Origin: Actinomadura luzonensis
GTDB lineage: Bacteria > Actinomycetota > Actinomycetes > Streptosporangiales > Streptosporangiaceae
Assembly: GCF_022664455.2 (NCBI RefSeq)
Contig: NZ_JAKRKC020000001.1
Location: 4,717,001-4,781,000 of the forward strand
Length of the DNA stretch: 64,000 nucleotides
Direction of reading: 5' to 3'
Shown here piece after piece: positions 8,016-20,043 of the stretch. Position 1 is the stretch's first letter; the number at the start of each line of letters is the position of its first letter. A program made the translations under genes and the position numbers. Below the pieces are notes generated by a model. That model did no database searches. It was not told where the DNA came from and saw only the letters and a program-made list of their open reading frames with translations.

Positions 8016-8837
8016 ATGATCGTGGTCACCGGAGCCACCGGCTCCATCGGGCGGGCGCTGGTGGCGGGGCTGCGCGGACACGACGTGCTGGCCGTCGTCC
8101 GGCGGCCCGCCCCGGACCTCGGGTGCGCGTACGAGCCGGGCGATCTGGAGCGGCCGGAGAGCGTCGGGCGGCTGCTGTCGCGCGGCGACCGGCTGTTCCT
8201 CAACAGCTCGCTGTGGCCCGGCTTCGCCGCCGCGCACCGGGCCGTCATCGACCTCGCGGCGCGGGCGGGCGTCGCCCAGGTGGTGACCGTGTCGGTGCGC
8301 GGCGCCCGCCCCGGGGCGCTGCTCGGCGGCGGGATGCACGGCGAGGTGGACGCCCACCTGCGCGCGTCGGGGGTGCCGTACGCCGTGCTGCAGCCGACCG
8401 GGTTCATGCAGAACCTGCCGGGCGAGGTGAGGGACGGGGTCATGCACGGCTCGTACGGCCCCGGCGCGGTCAACTACATCGACGCCAGGGACGTCGCCGC
8501 CGTGGCCGCCGCCCTGCTGACCCGTCCGGCGGGGCCGGGCGCGGACCACGTGCTGACCGGCCCCGAGTCGCTGTCGCACGCGCGGATCGCCGAGCGCGTC
8601 ACCGCCGTCACCGGTTGCCCCGTCCGCTACGTGGACCTGCCGGTGGCGCGGATGGCGGCCCACCTGGAGCGGCAGGGCCTGCCGGCGCCGGCCGCGGCGG
8701 ACCTGGCCGCGCTGATCGCCGAGACGGGCGACGGCCGCTGGGCGACGCGCACGCCGGCCGTCGAGCAGATCACCGGACGGCCGCCGCGCACCCTGGACGC
8801 CTTCCTCGCCGAGCACCGGGCCGCCTTCACCGGGTGA
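8016..8837 (+). CDS. NmrA-like NAD(P)-binding oxidoreductase / atypical SDR
   Basis: A 273-residue protein of the NmrA/TMR-like atypical short-chain dehydrogenase family. The N-terminal nucleotide-binding loop is TGATGSIGRALV at residues 5-16. Downstream features include the PTGFMQN segment near 128-134 and VNYIDARDVA near 153-162, usual for quinone-reductase-like NmrA proteins. No catalytic YxxxK is evident, so it may be a redox sensor or an NADPH-dependent reductase. The ATG at 8016 has TAGGAGG upstream. It is divergent from a TetR gene and almost certainly controlled by it. The last 11 bp overlap the convergent acVLRF1 gene. Confidence 0.85.
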   Translation: MIVVTGATGSIGRALVAGLRGHDVLAVVRRPAPDLGCAYEPGDLERPESVGRLLSRGDRLFLNSSLWPGFAAAHRAVIDLAARAGVAQVVTVSVRGARPGALLGGGMHGEVDAHLRASGVPYAVLQPTGFMQNLPGEVRDGVMHGSYGPGAVNYIDARDVAAVAAALLTRPAGPGADHVLTGPESLSHARIAERVTAVTGCPVRYVDLPVARMAAHLERQGLPAPAAADLAALIAETGDGRWATRTPAVEQITGRPPRTLDAFLAEHRAAFTG

Positions 8838-9495
8838 CGGGCTCCGGCGGGTCGATCACGCGGACCCGTACCGCACGGAAGGTCGCCGGGGTGTCGCGGA
8901 GCACGGCCAGCCTCGGGTCGGGCACGACGAGGAACGGCTCCGCCTCCAGCGCCAGCAGCGGCGCGAGCCGCCGGTCCCCGCGCAGCGCGTCCACCGCCCG
9001 CCGGTCGCCGCCGAGCACGACGGCCGCCAGCTCGGCCAGGTGCGGTGACAGCACCCGCACGGCCGTTTCCACGGCGTCGTCGTACGCCTGGGCCGCCTGG
9101 TTGCGCCGCCGCCGCGCGAAGCGCTGCTGCGACCAGCCGCCCGCCGCCGTGCGCCCCTGCACCAGCCGCGAGCCGACCTTCGAGGCCACCAGCGCCTCGC
9201 CGTGGAAGACGCCCGCCGCGTACCCGCCGAGCCGGACCAGGAACACCCCGACCCGCCGCTCGGCCCTGGCGTGCGCGACGAGCCGGCTGACGTACGGCGG
9301 CCCGCCCGCCATGGGCGGGAACGGCGCGTGCAGCTCGGCCAGCGCGCCGTCCCTGGCCCGCAGCCGCACGACCCGCTCGTCGCCGTCCGCCTCGAAGGGC
9401 CCGTGCCGCCCGGCGAACCCGTCGATCCACGGGTGCACGCGCTCCGGCGGCACCACCACCCACCGGCCACCGCCCTTGGCCGGACGCCCGCTCAT
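8827..9495 (-). CDS. acVLRF1-family peptidyl-tRNA hydrolase
   Basis: A 222-residue member of the actinobacterial Vms1-like release factor family. The core VLRF1 domain is visible: VFLVRLGGYAAGVFHGE, then GSRLVQGR and GGWSQQRFARRR near residues 120-140, with AAVVLGGDRRAVDAL and ATFRAVRVRV near the C-terminus. The family is related to eukaryotic Vms1/ANKZF1 and is thought to release nascent chains from peptidyl-tRNA on stalled ribosomes. The ATG at 9495 lies seven bases after a TAGCCT -10 element without a Shine-Dalgarno sequence, so the mRNA is probably leaderless. It stands alone; the 3' end overlaps the NmrA-like gene on the other strand. Confidence 0.85.
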   Translation of the reverse strand: MSGRPAKGGGRWVVVPPERVHPWIDGFAGRHGPFEADGDERVVRLRARDGALAELHAPFPPMAGGPPYVSRLVAHARAERRVGVFLVRLGGYAAGVFHGEALVASKVGSRLVQGRTAAGGWSQQRFARRRRNQAAQAYDDAVETAVRVLSPHLAELAAVVLGGDRRAVDALRGDRRLAPLLALEAEPFLVVPDPRLAVLRDTPATFRAVRVRVIDPPEPVTR

Positions 9496-9502
9496 GCGAG
9501 GA

Positions 9503-9508
9503 AGGCTA
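9503..9508 (-). promoter_or_regulatory. -10 element of a leaderless promoter for the acVLRF1 gene
   Basis: TAGCCT on the minus strand, seven bases before the ATG at 9495, with no ribosome-binding site between. The spacing predicts transcription starting at the A of the start codon. Confidence 0.6.
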
Positions 9509-9677
9509 GCCGACCCCGCGCGCCCGCCGCCCCACACGGGACATGACCGCAGGTCAGCGGGGCGGTCCGGGCCAGGGACGCGCCGCTCCGACCGGGCGGG
9601 CAACTGCAAGGGAAATGTCGGTTAAATCTGTTTCGTGGGCCTTATGTGGCCGCCGAGCCGCGCCGGATCCTGGGTAC

Positions 9678-10709
9678 GTGCCGACCTCCCTGCTCACCAG
9701 CCCCTTGGTGGACCTCGACACCGGGGCGGTCATCGCGCACCCCGCGGCCGTGGACCCGGCGGGCGGGCTCCGGGCGAGCCCGCTGCCGATGATGCTGGAG
9801 CTGCCCGTCCACGTGCTGCTGGCCGGGGCGGGCGCGCTCGCGCCGCTGCACGAGGCGCTGCGCAGGGCGGGCCGGCACCCGCGCGAGGCGATCCTGCTGA
9901 TCACCGGGACGTGCCAGGAGCAGGACCGGCCGCTGCTGCGGGTGGGGCTCGGCGGCCTGCGCACCATCGGCTACCTGCTCGGCTTCGCCGGCGTGGGCTC
10001 CGAGGGGGCCTCGCTGGAGCTGGTCGCCGAGGCCGCGCCGTACCTGCTGGCGCTGGACCCCGAGCTGGTGGCGCGCATCCCGGCCGACCACCGGGCGATC
10101 GCCGTCGCCCGGTCGGTGGTGACGCTGGCGCGCGGCGTCGGCGCGCACGTGATGGCGCCGGGCGTGGAGCGCGAGAGCCAGGCGGCGGTGGTCCGCGGCC
10201 TCGGCGTACGCCTCGCGCACGGCCCCCTGCTCGCCCCCGGCCCCGACGGCAGGGTGCGGGTGCCGCTCCCCGTCGCCGACCTCGCCCCGGAGACCGCGAT
10301 GCTCGGCCCCCGCGTGCAGGAGCTGCTGATCCCCGCCGTGACGCTGCCCGCCGAGGCCAAGGCGGAGGAGGCGGTGCGCGCGTTCGGCTCGGAGCCCACC
10401 GTCACCAGCGTGATCCTGGTGGACGAGTACCAGCGTCCCAAGGGCAGCCTGGACCGCAGCCGCTTCCTGCTGTCGTTCGCCGCCCGCTTCGGCCACGCCC
10501 TGCACGGCCAGAAGCCCGCCCAGCGCCTGGCCGACCCGCCGCGCACGGTCCCCCGCACCACGCCGGCGGTCGCCGCCATGCACGCGGCGGGCCGCGACGC
10601 CGGCCGCGTCTACGACGACCTGGTGGTCACCGACGAGATGAACCGCTGCCTCGGCATCGTCCGCGTCTCGGACCTCATCAGGGAGGTCACCGCGGCCACC
10701 CGCCGGTAG
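9678..10709 (+). CDS. Degenerate EAL-domain protein with C-terminal CBS-like region
   Basis: About 343 residues. The first 210 resemble a c-di-GMP phosphodiesterase (EAL) fold: LVDLDTGAVIA at the start, RSVVTLARGVGAHVMAPGVE near 145-165 (compare ARSIVALARALGLRVVAEGVE), and RGLGVRLAHGPLLA. However, the EAL signature reads AHP, and the DDFGTG metal loop and KID motif are missing, so catalysis is unlikely. Residues 230-343 resemble a CBS pair (VTSVILVDEYQRPKGSLDRSRF; DEMNRCLGIVRVSDLI). It may bind a nucleotide as a sensor. The start is uncertain: GTG 9678 begins where homologues usually do, while ATG 9615 would add 21 residues. It is convergent with the response-regulator gene. Confidence 0.65.
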   Translation: MPTSLLTSPLVDLDTGAVIAHPAAVDPAGGLRASPLPMMLELPVHVLLAGAGALAPLHEALRRAGRHPREAILLITGTCQEQDRPLLRVGLGGLRTIGYLLGFAGVGSEGASLELVAEAAPYLLALDPELVARIPADHRAIAVARSVVTLARGVGAHVMAPGVERESQAAVVRGLGVRLAHGPLLAPGPDGRVRVPLPVADLAPETAMLGPRVQELLIPAVTLPAEAKAEEAVRAFGSEPTVTSVILVDEYQRPKGSLDRSRFLLSFAARFGHALHGQKPAQRLADPPRTVPRTTPAVAAMHAAGRDAGRVYDDLVVTDEMNRCLGIVRVSDLIREVTAATRR

Positions 10710-10719
10710 CCGGCCGCTC

Positions 10720-14168
<3,449 letters not shown>

Positions 14169-15014
14169 TCAGAGGCGGCAGGCGTAGATGTCGGTGACCA
14201 GGATGGCGCGGGCGCCGATGTCCCAGAGCTGGTCCATCACCTGCTGGTGGCCCTTGCGGCGGACCATCGCGCGCACCGCCACCCAGCCCTCGCGGTGCAG
14301 CGGCGAGACCGTGGGGCCCTCCATGCCGGGCGTGAGCGCGATGGCCTCCTCGATGCGCTCGGCACGGATGTCGTAGTCCATCATCACGAAGTCGCGGGCG
14401 TGCACGACGCCCTGGAAGCGGCGCACGAGCTGGCCCTCGCCGGCCGTCTCCGGCGCGCCCTGCCGCTTGATCAGCACGGCCTCGGAGCGCATGATCGGGT
14501 CGCCGAAGACCTCCAGGCCGACGTTGCGCAGCGTGGTGCCGGTCTCCACGACGTCGGCGACGGCGTCGGCCACGCCGAGCCGGATCGCGGTCTCGACCGC
14601 GCCGTCCAGCTTGATCACGCGGGCGTCGACGCCCTGGTCGGACAGGTACTTCTCCAGCAGGCCCGGGTAGGAGGTGGCGATGCGCCGGCCGTCGAGGTCC
14701 TTGACGGAGGTCATCGCGCCGGCGGTGGCGGCCAGCCGGAAGGTGGAGCCGCCGAAGCCGAGCGGCATGATCTCCTCGACCGGCGCGCCGGAGTCGACGA
14801 GCATGTCGCGGCCGGTGATGCCGGCGTCGAGGGTGCCCTCGCCGACGTAGACGGCGATGTCGCGGGGGCGCAGGAAGAACAGCTCGCAGCCGTTGTCCTC
14901 GTCGACCACGACCAGCTCCTTGCTGTCGCGGCGGGGCCGGTAGCCGGCCTCCTTGAGGATGGCCTGGGCGGCCTCGCTGAGCGCGCCCTTGTTGGGTACT
15001 GCCAGACGCAGCAT
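14169..15014 (-). CDS. hisG: ATP phosphoribosyltransferase
   Basis: A 281-residue HisG catalysing the first step of histidine synthesis, joining ATP and PRPP. It is the long, self-contained form: the catalytic part (LRLAVPNKGALSE at the start; DAGITGRDML; the PRPP loop near DAVADVVETGTTLRN) is followed by a C-terminal ACT-like regulatory domain (residues 205-281, ending in VTDIYACRL) that binds histidine for feedback inhibition, so no HisZ is needed. The ATG at 15014 has GAGGA five bases upstream. It lies 67 bp downstream of hisE on the same strand, the usual actinobacterial pairing. Confidence 0.96.
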   Translation of the reverse strand: MLRLAVPNKGALSEAAQAILKEAGYRPRRDSKELVVVDEDNGCELFFLRPRDIAVYVGEGTLDAGITGRDMLVDSGAPVEEIMPLGFGGSTFRLAATAGAMTSVKDLDGRRIATSYPGLLEKYLSDQGVDARVIKLDGAVETAIRLGVADAVADVVETGTTLRNVGLEVFGDPIMRSEAVLIKRQGAPETAGEGQLVRRFQGVVHARDFVMMDYDIRAERIEEAIALTPGMEGPTVSPLHREGWVAVRAMVRRKGHQQVMDQLWDIGARAILVTDIYACRL

Positions 15015-15081
15015 GTCAGGTCCTCGTTCGGTGTCTCGTGGGTTCTCCAGGTCGGGGTGCGAGGGCGGGCGCGGGCGCGCC

Positions 15082-15345
15082 CTAGAGATGCTTGTAGACC
15101 TGGTCGAGCCCGATGCCCTTGGCGATCATGAGCACCTGCACGTGGTAGAGGAGCTGCGAGATCTCCTCGGCGGCCCTGTCGTCTGACTCGTGCTCGGCCG
15201 CCATCCAGCTCTCGGCGGCCTCCTCGACGACCTTCTTGCCGATGGCATGGACGCCGGCGTCGAGCGCGGCCACGGTGCCCGAGCCCGCGGGCCGGGTGCG
15301 GGCCTTCTCGGACAGCTCGGCGAACAGCTCTTCGAAGGTCTTCAT
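15082..15345 (-). CDS. hisE: Phosphoribosyl-ATP pyrophosphatase
   Basis: An 87-residue all-alpha MazG-fold enzyme for the second step of histidine synthesis. Key features are the N-terminal [13 protein letters not shown], the metal-binding [13 protein letters not shown] and the second acidic helix [11 protein letters not shown], in normal spacing and length. HisE is separate from HisI here, as is usual in actinobacteria. The ATG at 15345 follows GAGAGA. It precedes hisG in the same orientation; a short inverted repeat lies in its leader. Confidence 0.95.
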   Translation of the reverse strand: MKTFEELFAELSEKARTRPAGSGTVAALDAGVHAIGKKVVEEAAESWMAAEHESDDRAAEEISQLLYHVQVLMIAKGIGLDQVYKHL

Positions 15346-15360
15346 GGTCTCTCTCGTCGG

Positions 15361-15385
15361 TAGGCTGACGTGCTTGACAAGCCTA
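15361..15385. promoter_or_regulatory. Inverted repeat in the hisE leader
   Basis: TAGGCT (15361-15366) and AGCCTA (15380-15385) are exact complements flanking CTTGACAAG, itself a short palindrome. They lie 16-40 bp upstream of the hisE ATG, where they could be an operator or a leader hairpin. No histidine-rich leader peptide is seen. Confidence 0.35.
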
Positions 15386-15443
15386 GTCTGCGGGAGAGGG
15401 TGGCGCCGCCCCGCGTCCGCCACGCGAGACACCCGCTCGTGAA

Positions 15444-16405
15444 TCACCCGAACGCCTTCCGCACCCGGGCGATCCGCTCCATGGCGTGCGCCGACTCGCC
15501 GCCCTCGTGCCCGTTGTACGGGTACACCCTGATGTCCTTCTCCCCCGCGTAGTGGTTGTAGGCGGCGAACACCGTGGACGGCGGGGTGATGCCGTCCTGG
15601 AGCGCGACCGAGAACAGCGCGGGCGTGGCGGCGCGGGCGGCGAAGTTGACCCCGTCGAAGTAGGCGAGGGTGGCGAAGACGTCCTCCACCCGTTCGCGGA
15701 AGGCCCGGCAGTAGGCGGCGAGCTCGGCGTACGGGTGCTCGCCGGTGATCTCCGTGGCGTGCCTGACGTGGCACAGGAACGGCACGTCGACCAGCGCGCA
15801 GGCGAGGTCGGCGGCGAGCGCCGAGACGGCCAGCGCGATGGCGCCGCCCTGGCTGGCGCCGCCCACCGCGACCGGCCCGACGGCGGGTGCGCCCGCGCGG
15901 CCTCGACCGCGCGCACGGCGTCGGTGTAGAGCCGCCGGTAGTAGTAGGCGCCGGGGTCGTGCACGCCGCTGGTCATGACGCCCGGCGTCTGCGGCCCGGT
16001 GCCGGGGAACGGGTCGGGCGTGTCGCCGCGCCGCCAGCCGCCGGCGCCCTGGCCGCGGCTGTCCATGGCGAGCACCGCGTAGCCGACGCTCGGCCACAGC
16101 AGCCAGTCGATGGGCAGCCCGCGCCCGCCGCCGTAGCCCTGGTACTCCACCACGCACGGCACGGGCCCCGCGGTGTGGCGGGGCAGGAGCAGCCAGCCCT
16201 TGATCGGATGGCCGCCGAAGCCGGCGAAGGTGACGTCGTACACGTCGGCGACGGTCAGCTCCGAGCCCACGGGCGTGAACACGGGGGCCAGGTCGTGCTC
16301 GCGGGCCTCGGCCAGCGTGCGCTCCCAGAAGGCGTCGAAGTCGGCCGGCTCGGCGCGGGCGGGCAGGTACTCGCGGAGCTGCGCGAGAGGCATGTCGACG
16401 AACAT
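15444..16405 (-). pseudogene. Cephalosporin-C deacetylase / acetylxylan esterase family, single frameshift
   Basis: About 320 codons that would encode a CAH/acetylxylan esterase (alpha/beta hydrolase, carbohydrate esterase family 7). The N-terminal half is open from 16405 ([38 protein letters not shown]) up to VEAARAHP. The protein then continues in another frame with the nucleophile elbow GGASQGG, the acid loop [10 protein letters not shown] and the catalytic His in YNGHEGG. The switch is at 15884-15887, where CACCCGCCG appears to lack one G. Apart from this the triad and length are intact, so it is either a sequencing error or a very young pseudogene. It diverges from a LacI-controlled sugar importer and should act on acetylated oligosaccharides. 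Confidence 0.8.
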
Positions 16406-16518
16406 CGGGGCTCCTGGGGGGACGTCGGGCGGGTGCCTCTCACCGTACGCCCGCCGGCAGGTCCGACGACTGCGCCCGCGAACCCCGGGAGCCCGGAGGA
16501 CTGTACACGGACCCGTCT

Positions 16519-16534
16519 CCGGTTTATGAACCGG
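16519..16534. promoter_or_regulatory. Palindrome in the esterase/LacI divergent promoter
   Basis: CCGGTTTATGAACCGG has perfect 6-bp arms around TATG. It lies in the 224-bp gap between the divergent esterase and LacI genes, about 115 bp from each start. It is a candidate operator; the ligand is inferred to be the adjacent LacI protein. Confidence 0.5.
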
Positions 16535-16576
16535 AAAAGCATTGTGCCCGGAACCGGCCGGTCATTGTCAATGTCG

Positions 16577-16590
16577 CTGATACGGTTCAG
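16577..16590. promoter_or_regulatory. LacI-type palindrome upstream of the second LacI gene
   Basis: CTGATACGGTTCAG (arms extend to GCTGA/TCAGC) has the central CG and 14-bp size of LacI-family operators and lies 40 bp before the regulator's start, a good place for autoregulation. It is unlike the operator pair of the first LacI locus, as expected for a different regulator. Confidence 0.5.
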
Positions 16591-16629
16591 CGGATTATCG
16601 CGCGCGGCTGGGCGCGGAGGGGAGCAGGC

Positions 16630-17646
16630 GTGAAGAGGCCGACGATCGCCGACATCGCACGGCGAGCCGGCGTGTCGAAGGGGGCCGTGTCGTACGCGCT
16701 GAACGGCCGCCCCGGCGTGTCCGCCGAGACCAGGGCCCGCATCAGGGCCATCGCGCAGGAGGTCGGCTGGCGGCCCAACCTGGCCGCGCGCTCGCTGAGC
16801 GGCGCCCGCGCCGGCGCGATCGGGCTCGTGCTGTGCCGGCCGGCGCGCATCCTCGGCGTGGAGCCGTTCTTCATGGAGCTGATCAGCGGCGTCGAGGACG
16901 AGCTGGCGGCCGGCTCCTCCGCGCTGATGCTGCAGGTGGTGCCCGACCACCGGGCCGAGATCGCGGTCTACCGGCGCTGGTGGGGCGAGGGCCGGGTGGA
17001 CGGCGCGATCCTGGTGGACCTGCGCGCCGCCGACCCCCGGGTGCCGGAGGTGGAGCGGCTGGGCCTGCCCGCCGTGGTGGCCGGGCACCCGTCGGGCGCG
17101 GGCTCGCTGCCCGCCGTCTGGTCCGACGAGGCCGTGGTGCTGCGGGAGGTGGTGGGTTACCTGGCGGCGCTCGGCCACCGGCGGGTGGCCAGGGTGGCGG
17201 GGCTGCCCGAGCTGCTGCACACCAGGATCAGGGACGAGGCGTTCGCGCGGAGCTGCGCGGCGGCGGGCCTGGAGTGGCACGCGGCCGAGCACACCGACTA
17301 CACCGGCGAGGAGGGCGCACGGGCGACGAGGCTGCTGCTCAGCGCGCGGCCGCGGCCCACGGCGATCGTCTACGACAACGACATCATGGCCGTCGCGGGC
17401 CTGTCGGTCGCCCGCGAGATGGGCCTGGACGTGCCCGCCGGGCTGTCCGTCGTGGCCTGGGACGACTCCCCGCTCTCCCAGGTGGTCCGGCCGCCGCTGA
17501 CCGCCGTGACCCGCGACGTCGCGGCCTACGGCGCGCACGCCGCCCGCGTCCTGCTGCGGCTGGTGGCCGGAGAGGAGCCGGACGGCGCCGAGGACCCGCC
17601 CGCGCGGCTGCTGCCGAGGGGGAGCACCGCTCCGTTTTCATCGTGA
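16630..17646 (+). CDS. LacI-family regulator of the second sugar-import locus
   Basis: A 338-residue LacI/GalR regulator. The helix-turn-helix is at residues 5-26 (IADIARRAGVSKGAVSYALN), the hinge helix near 48-60 (NLAARSLSGARAGAIGLV), and the effector domain carries YDNDIMAVAGLSVAREMGL and VVAWDDSPLSQVV. The start is GTG at 16630. It is divergent from the esterase gene and is followed 209 bp later by a sugar-binding lipoprotein and two permeases, which it probably represses. The last residues (STAPFSS) run slightly past the usual end of the family. Confidence 0.9.
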   Translation: MKRPTIADIARRAGVSKGAVSYALNGRPGVSAETRARIRAIAQEVGWRPNLAARSLSGARAGAIGLVLCRPARILGVEPFFMELISGVEDELAAGSSALMLQVVPDHRAEIAVYRRWWGEGRVDGAILVDLRAADPRVPEVERLGLPAVVAGHPSGAGSLPAVWSDEAVVLREVVGYLAALGHRRVARVAGLPELLHTRIRDEAFARSCAAAGLEWHAAEHTDYTGEEGARATRLLLSARPRPTAIVYDNDIMAVAGLSVAREMGLDVPAGLSVVAWDDSPLSQVVRPPLTAVTRDVAAYGAHAARVLLRLVAGEEPDGAEDPPARLLPRGSTAPFSS

Positions 17647-17855
17647 CGGAAATTCCCGGAGCACGCCGAAACCGGAGGTCAGCGCGGACGCGGGCGACCG
17701 AGAACGCGCTCTCCCGAGAAATTGCCCATTGTGGCTTACCCGTTTAAGTGATGCAATCCGCTCCGCATCGACCATTGGGCGCCGGTCATGGGACCCGCAG
17801 GCACATCCGCACGTCCGCCGGCGCAAGTCCGGCGCCCATCCGACGGAGAGATCGG

Positions 17856-19124
17856 ATGGCCCCCATGCGACGAACCCCGGCAGCCTGCTGCACCATCCTC
17901 GTGGCGGCGCTGAGCGCCGCCTGCGCCACCAGCGGGCAGAAGCAGACCCAGCAGGCCGACCAGAACGCCCCCATGACCCTGTCCTTCTGGTCCACCGGCG
18001 GCGACGACGAGACGGCCACCTTCCAGAAGGCCGCCGACCTGTACCACCAGAAGCACCCCAACGTGACGGTCAAGGTGCAGACCCTGTCGTGGGACGACGC
18101 CTACGCCAAGCTCCTGGCCGCGGCCACCAGCCGCACCGGCCCCGACATCCTGTCCGGCGGCATGACCTGGACCATCCAGTTCGGCGCCCGCGGCGCGATG
18201 GTGGACCTGCGCGAGCACGGCATCGACGCGCTCAAGGGGCAGGCCCAGCCCGCCCAGTGGGAGTCGGCGGTCTCCCCCGACGGCTCGGTGTACGGGGTGC
18301 CGCTCGACATGTCCACCATGACCCTCTACTACCGCACCGACCTGCTGAAGGAGGCCGGGCTCGACGGCCCGCCCACCACGTGGCAGGAGCTGGTCGACGA
18401 CATCGGCAAGCTCAAGGCGGCCGGGGTGAAGAAGCCCTACAGCCAGGACTGGGGCAACCTCGACTGGATCGGCTACTTCAACTACCTCTACCAGGCCGGC
18501 GGCGCGTTCTACACCCCCGACTGCAAGCCGTCGCTGAACACCCCGCAGGCCGAGCGGGCGCTGACGTACTGGGTGGACCTCTACCGCAAGCACGGCGCGC
18601 CCACCGCCACCGTCGAGGGCTCCGACGCGCTCGACACCGGCACCGCGATGGTGGTGGCCGGCAACTGGATCGCCAAGGGCATCGACGCCAACAAGCCGAA
18701 GCTGAAGGGCAAGTGGGCGATGGCGGCGCTGCCCGCCGGGCCGGCCGGGCCGACCACGTTCATCGGCGGCCGGGCGATCGGCGTGACCTCCTACAGCAAG
18801 TACGCCCGGACCGGCGCGGACTTCGTCAGGTTCATGTACAGCGACGAGGCCATCGCCGCCGTCGCCGACGAGGCCAGGAAGCGCAACATCTCCTACATCC
18901 CGCCGCGCCCGGACAAGATCGTGGGCGGCTCGACGTTCACGCCGGAGCAGGCGCAGGTGTTCGCGCAGGCGATCAGCACCGGCAAGGCCGCCCCGGGCTG
19001 CCCCGGCTGGGACGAGAGCGCCTCCGACGTCGCCAAGCAGCTCCAGTCGGCCATCCTCGGCAAGTCGGACGTCAGGACCGCGCTCACGGAGGCGGCCAAG
19101 GTCATGCAGCGCAACGCCGGATAG
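17856..19124 (+). CDS. Sugar-binding lipoprotein of a CUT1 ABC importer
   Basis: A 422-residue extracellular solute-binding protein family 1 member. The signal peptide (MAPMRRTPAACCTILVAAL) ends in lipobox SAAC with lipidated Cys23. The mature part opens with a Gln-rich linker, then MTLSFWSTGGDDETATF, and has the typical ligand-cleft segments (GPDILSGGMTW; YGVPLDMSTMTLYYRTDLLK). The start at 17856 has GGAGAG seven bases upstream; an in-frame upstream extension has no signal peptide at its N-terminus. Ten bases separate it from the first permease. The neighbouring deacetylase-type esterase suggests acetylated oligosaccharides such as xylo-oligosaccharides; that is inference. Confidence 0.92.
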   Translation: MAPMRRTPAACCTILVAALSAACATSGQKQTQQADQNAPMTLSFWSTGGDDETATFQKAADLYHQKHPNVTVKVQTLSWDDAYAKLLAAATSRTGPDILSGGMTWTIQFGARGAMVDLREHGIDALKGQAQPAQWESAVSPDGSVYGVPLDMSTMTLYYRTDLLKEAGLDGPPTTWQELVDDIGKLKAAGVKKPYSQDWGNLDWIGYFNYLYQAGGAFYTPDCKPSLNTPQAERALTYWVDLYRKHGAPTATVEGSDALDTGTAMVVAGNWIAKGIDANKPKLKGKWAMAALPAGPAGPTTFIGGRAIGVTSYSKYARTGADFVRFMYSDEAIAAVADEARKRNISYIPPRPDKIVGGSTFTPEQAQVFAQAISTGKAAPGCPGWDESASDVAKQLQSAILGKSDVRTALTEAAKVMQRNAG

Positions 19125-19134
19125 GAGCTCCACC

Positions 19135-20043
19135 ATGGCGGGTCCCCTCCCCCTCGGCAGCCGGCTGCGCCGTTACGGCACCTCGTACGCGATGCTGCTG
19201 CCCTTCCTCGCGCTGTTCGCGGCGTTCCTGCTGTGGCCGCTGGCCAACTCCCTCTACCTGAGCTTCACCCGCTTCGACGGGGTCAACCCGGCCGTCTTCA
19301 CCGGCCTGGAGAACTTCGCCGAGCTCGCGGGCGACGCCCGCTTCCGGCACGCGCTCGGCAACACCGCCCTGTACGTGGTCGCGTCCGTCGTGCTGAGCAC
19401 GCTGCTGTCGCTGGGGCTGGCGCTGGCCTTCAACAGCGCGAGCTGGCCGCACCGGATCATGCGCACGCTGTTCTTCCTGCCCTCGGTCACCTCCTCCATC
19501 GCGCTCATGCTCATGTGGAAGTGGGTGCTGTTCCCGAGCGAGGTGGGCCTGGCCAACACGGTGGTGCACTGGCTCGGCGGGGCCGGCGTGCCGTGGCTGG
19601 CCACGCCGGGGCTGACCGTCCCGATCCTGGTGCTGATGTCGGTGTGGGGCGGCATGGGGTACGGCATGGTGCTGTACGTCGCCGGGCTCGGCTCGATCCC
19701 CGAGGAGTACTACGAGGCGGCCAGGATCGACGGCGCCTCGACCTGGCAGCAGTTCCGCCACATCACCCTGCCGCTGCTGCGGCCGGTCACCACCTACGTG
19801 GTGGTGACCGGGCTGATCGGGGCGTTCCAGGTGTTCGAGGCGGTCTACATCGTCTTCCGCGGCACCAACAACATCGGCGGCGTCCTCGACTCGGCGCTGA
19901 TGATCGTGCCCTACCTCTACGACCAAGGGTTCACCCACTTCAAGCTGGGCTACGCCTCGGCCATCGCGTGGGTGCTGTTCCTGATCATCTTCGTGCTGAG
20001 CCTCGTCAACCTGCGCGTCGGGCGCGCGATGAAGGAGCTGTGA
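19135..20043 (+). CDS. CUT1-family sugar ABC permease (MalF type)
   Basis: A 302-residue membrane protein with six segments and the EAA loop YEAARIDGASTWQQF near residues 195-210. Typical MalF-like stretches are LYLSFTRFDGVNPAVFTGLE and RTLFFLPSVTSS. The ATG at 19135 follows AGGAGCTCC, and the stop overlaps the next start (TGATG). It pairs with the next permease and the upstream binding protein; no ATPase gene is present. Confidence 0.93.
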   Translation: MAGPLPLGSRLRRYGTSYAMLLPFLALFAAFLLWPLANSLYLSFTRFDGVNPAVFTGLENFAELAGDARFRHALGNTALYVVASVVLSTLLSLGLALAFNSASWPHRIMRTLFFLPSVTSSIALMLMWKWVLFPSEVGLANTVVHWLGGAGVPWLATPGLTVPILVLMSVWGGMGYGMVLYVAGLGSIPEEYYEAARIDGASTWQQFRHITLPLLRPVTTYVVVTGLIGAFQVFEAVYIVFRGTNNIGGVLDSALMIVPYLYDQGFTHFKLGYASAIAWVLFLIIFVLSLVNLRVGRAMKEL

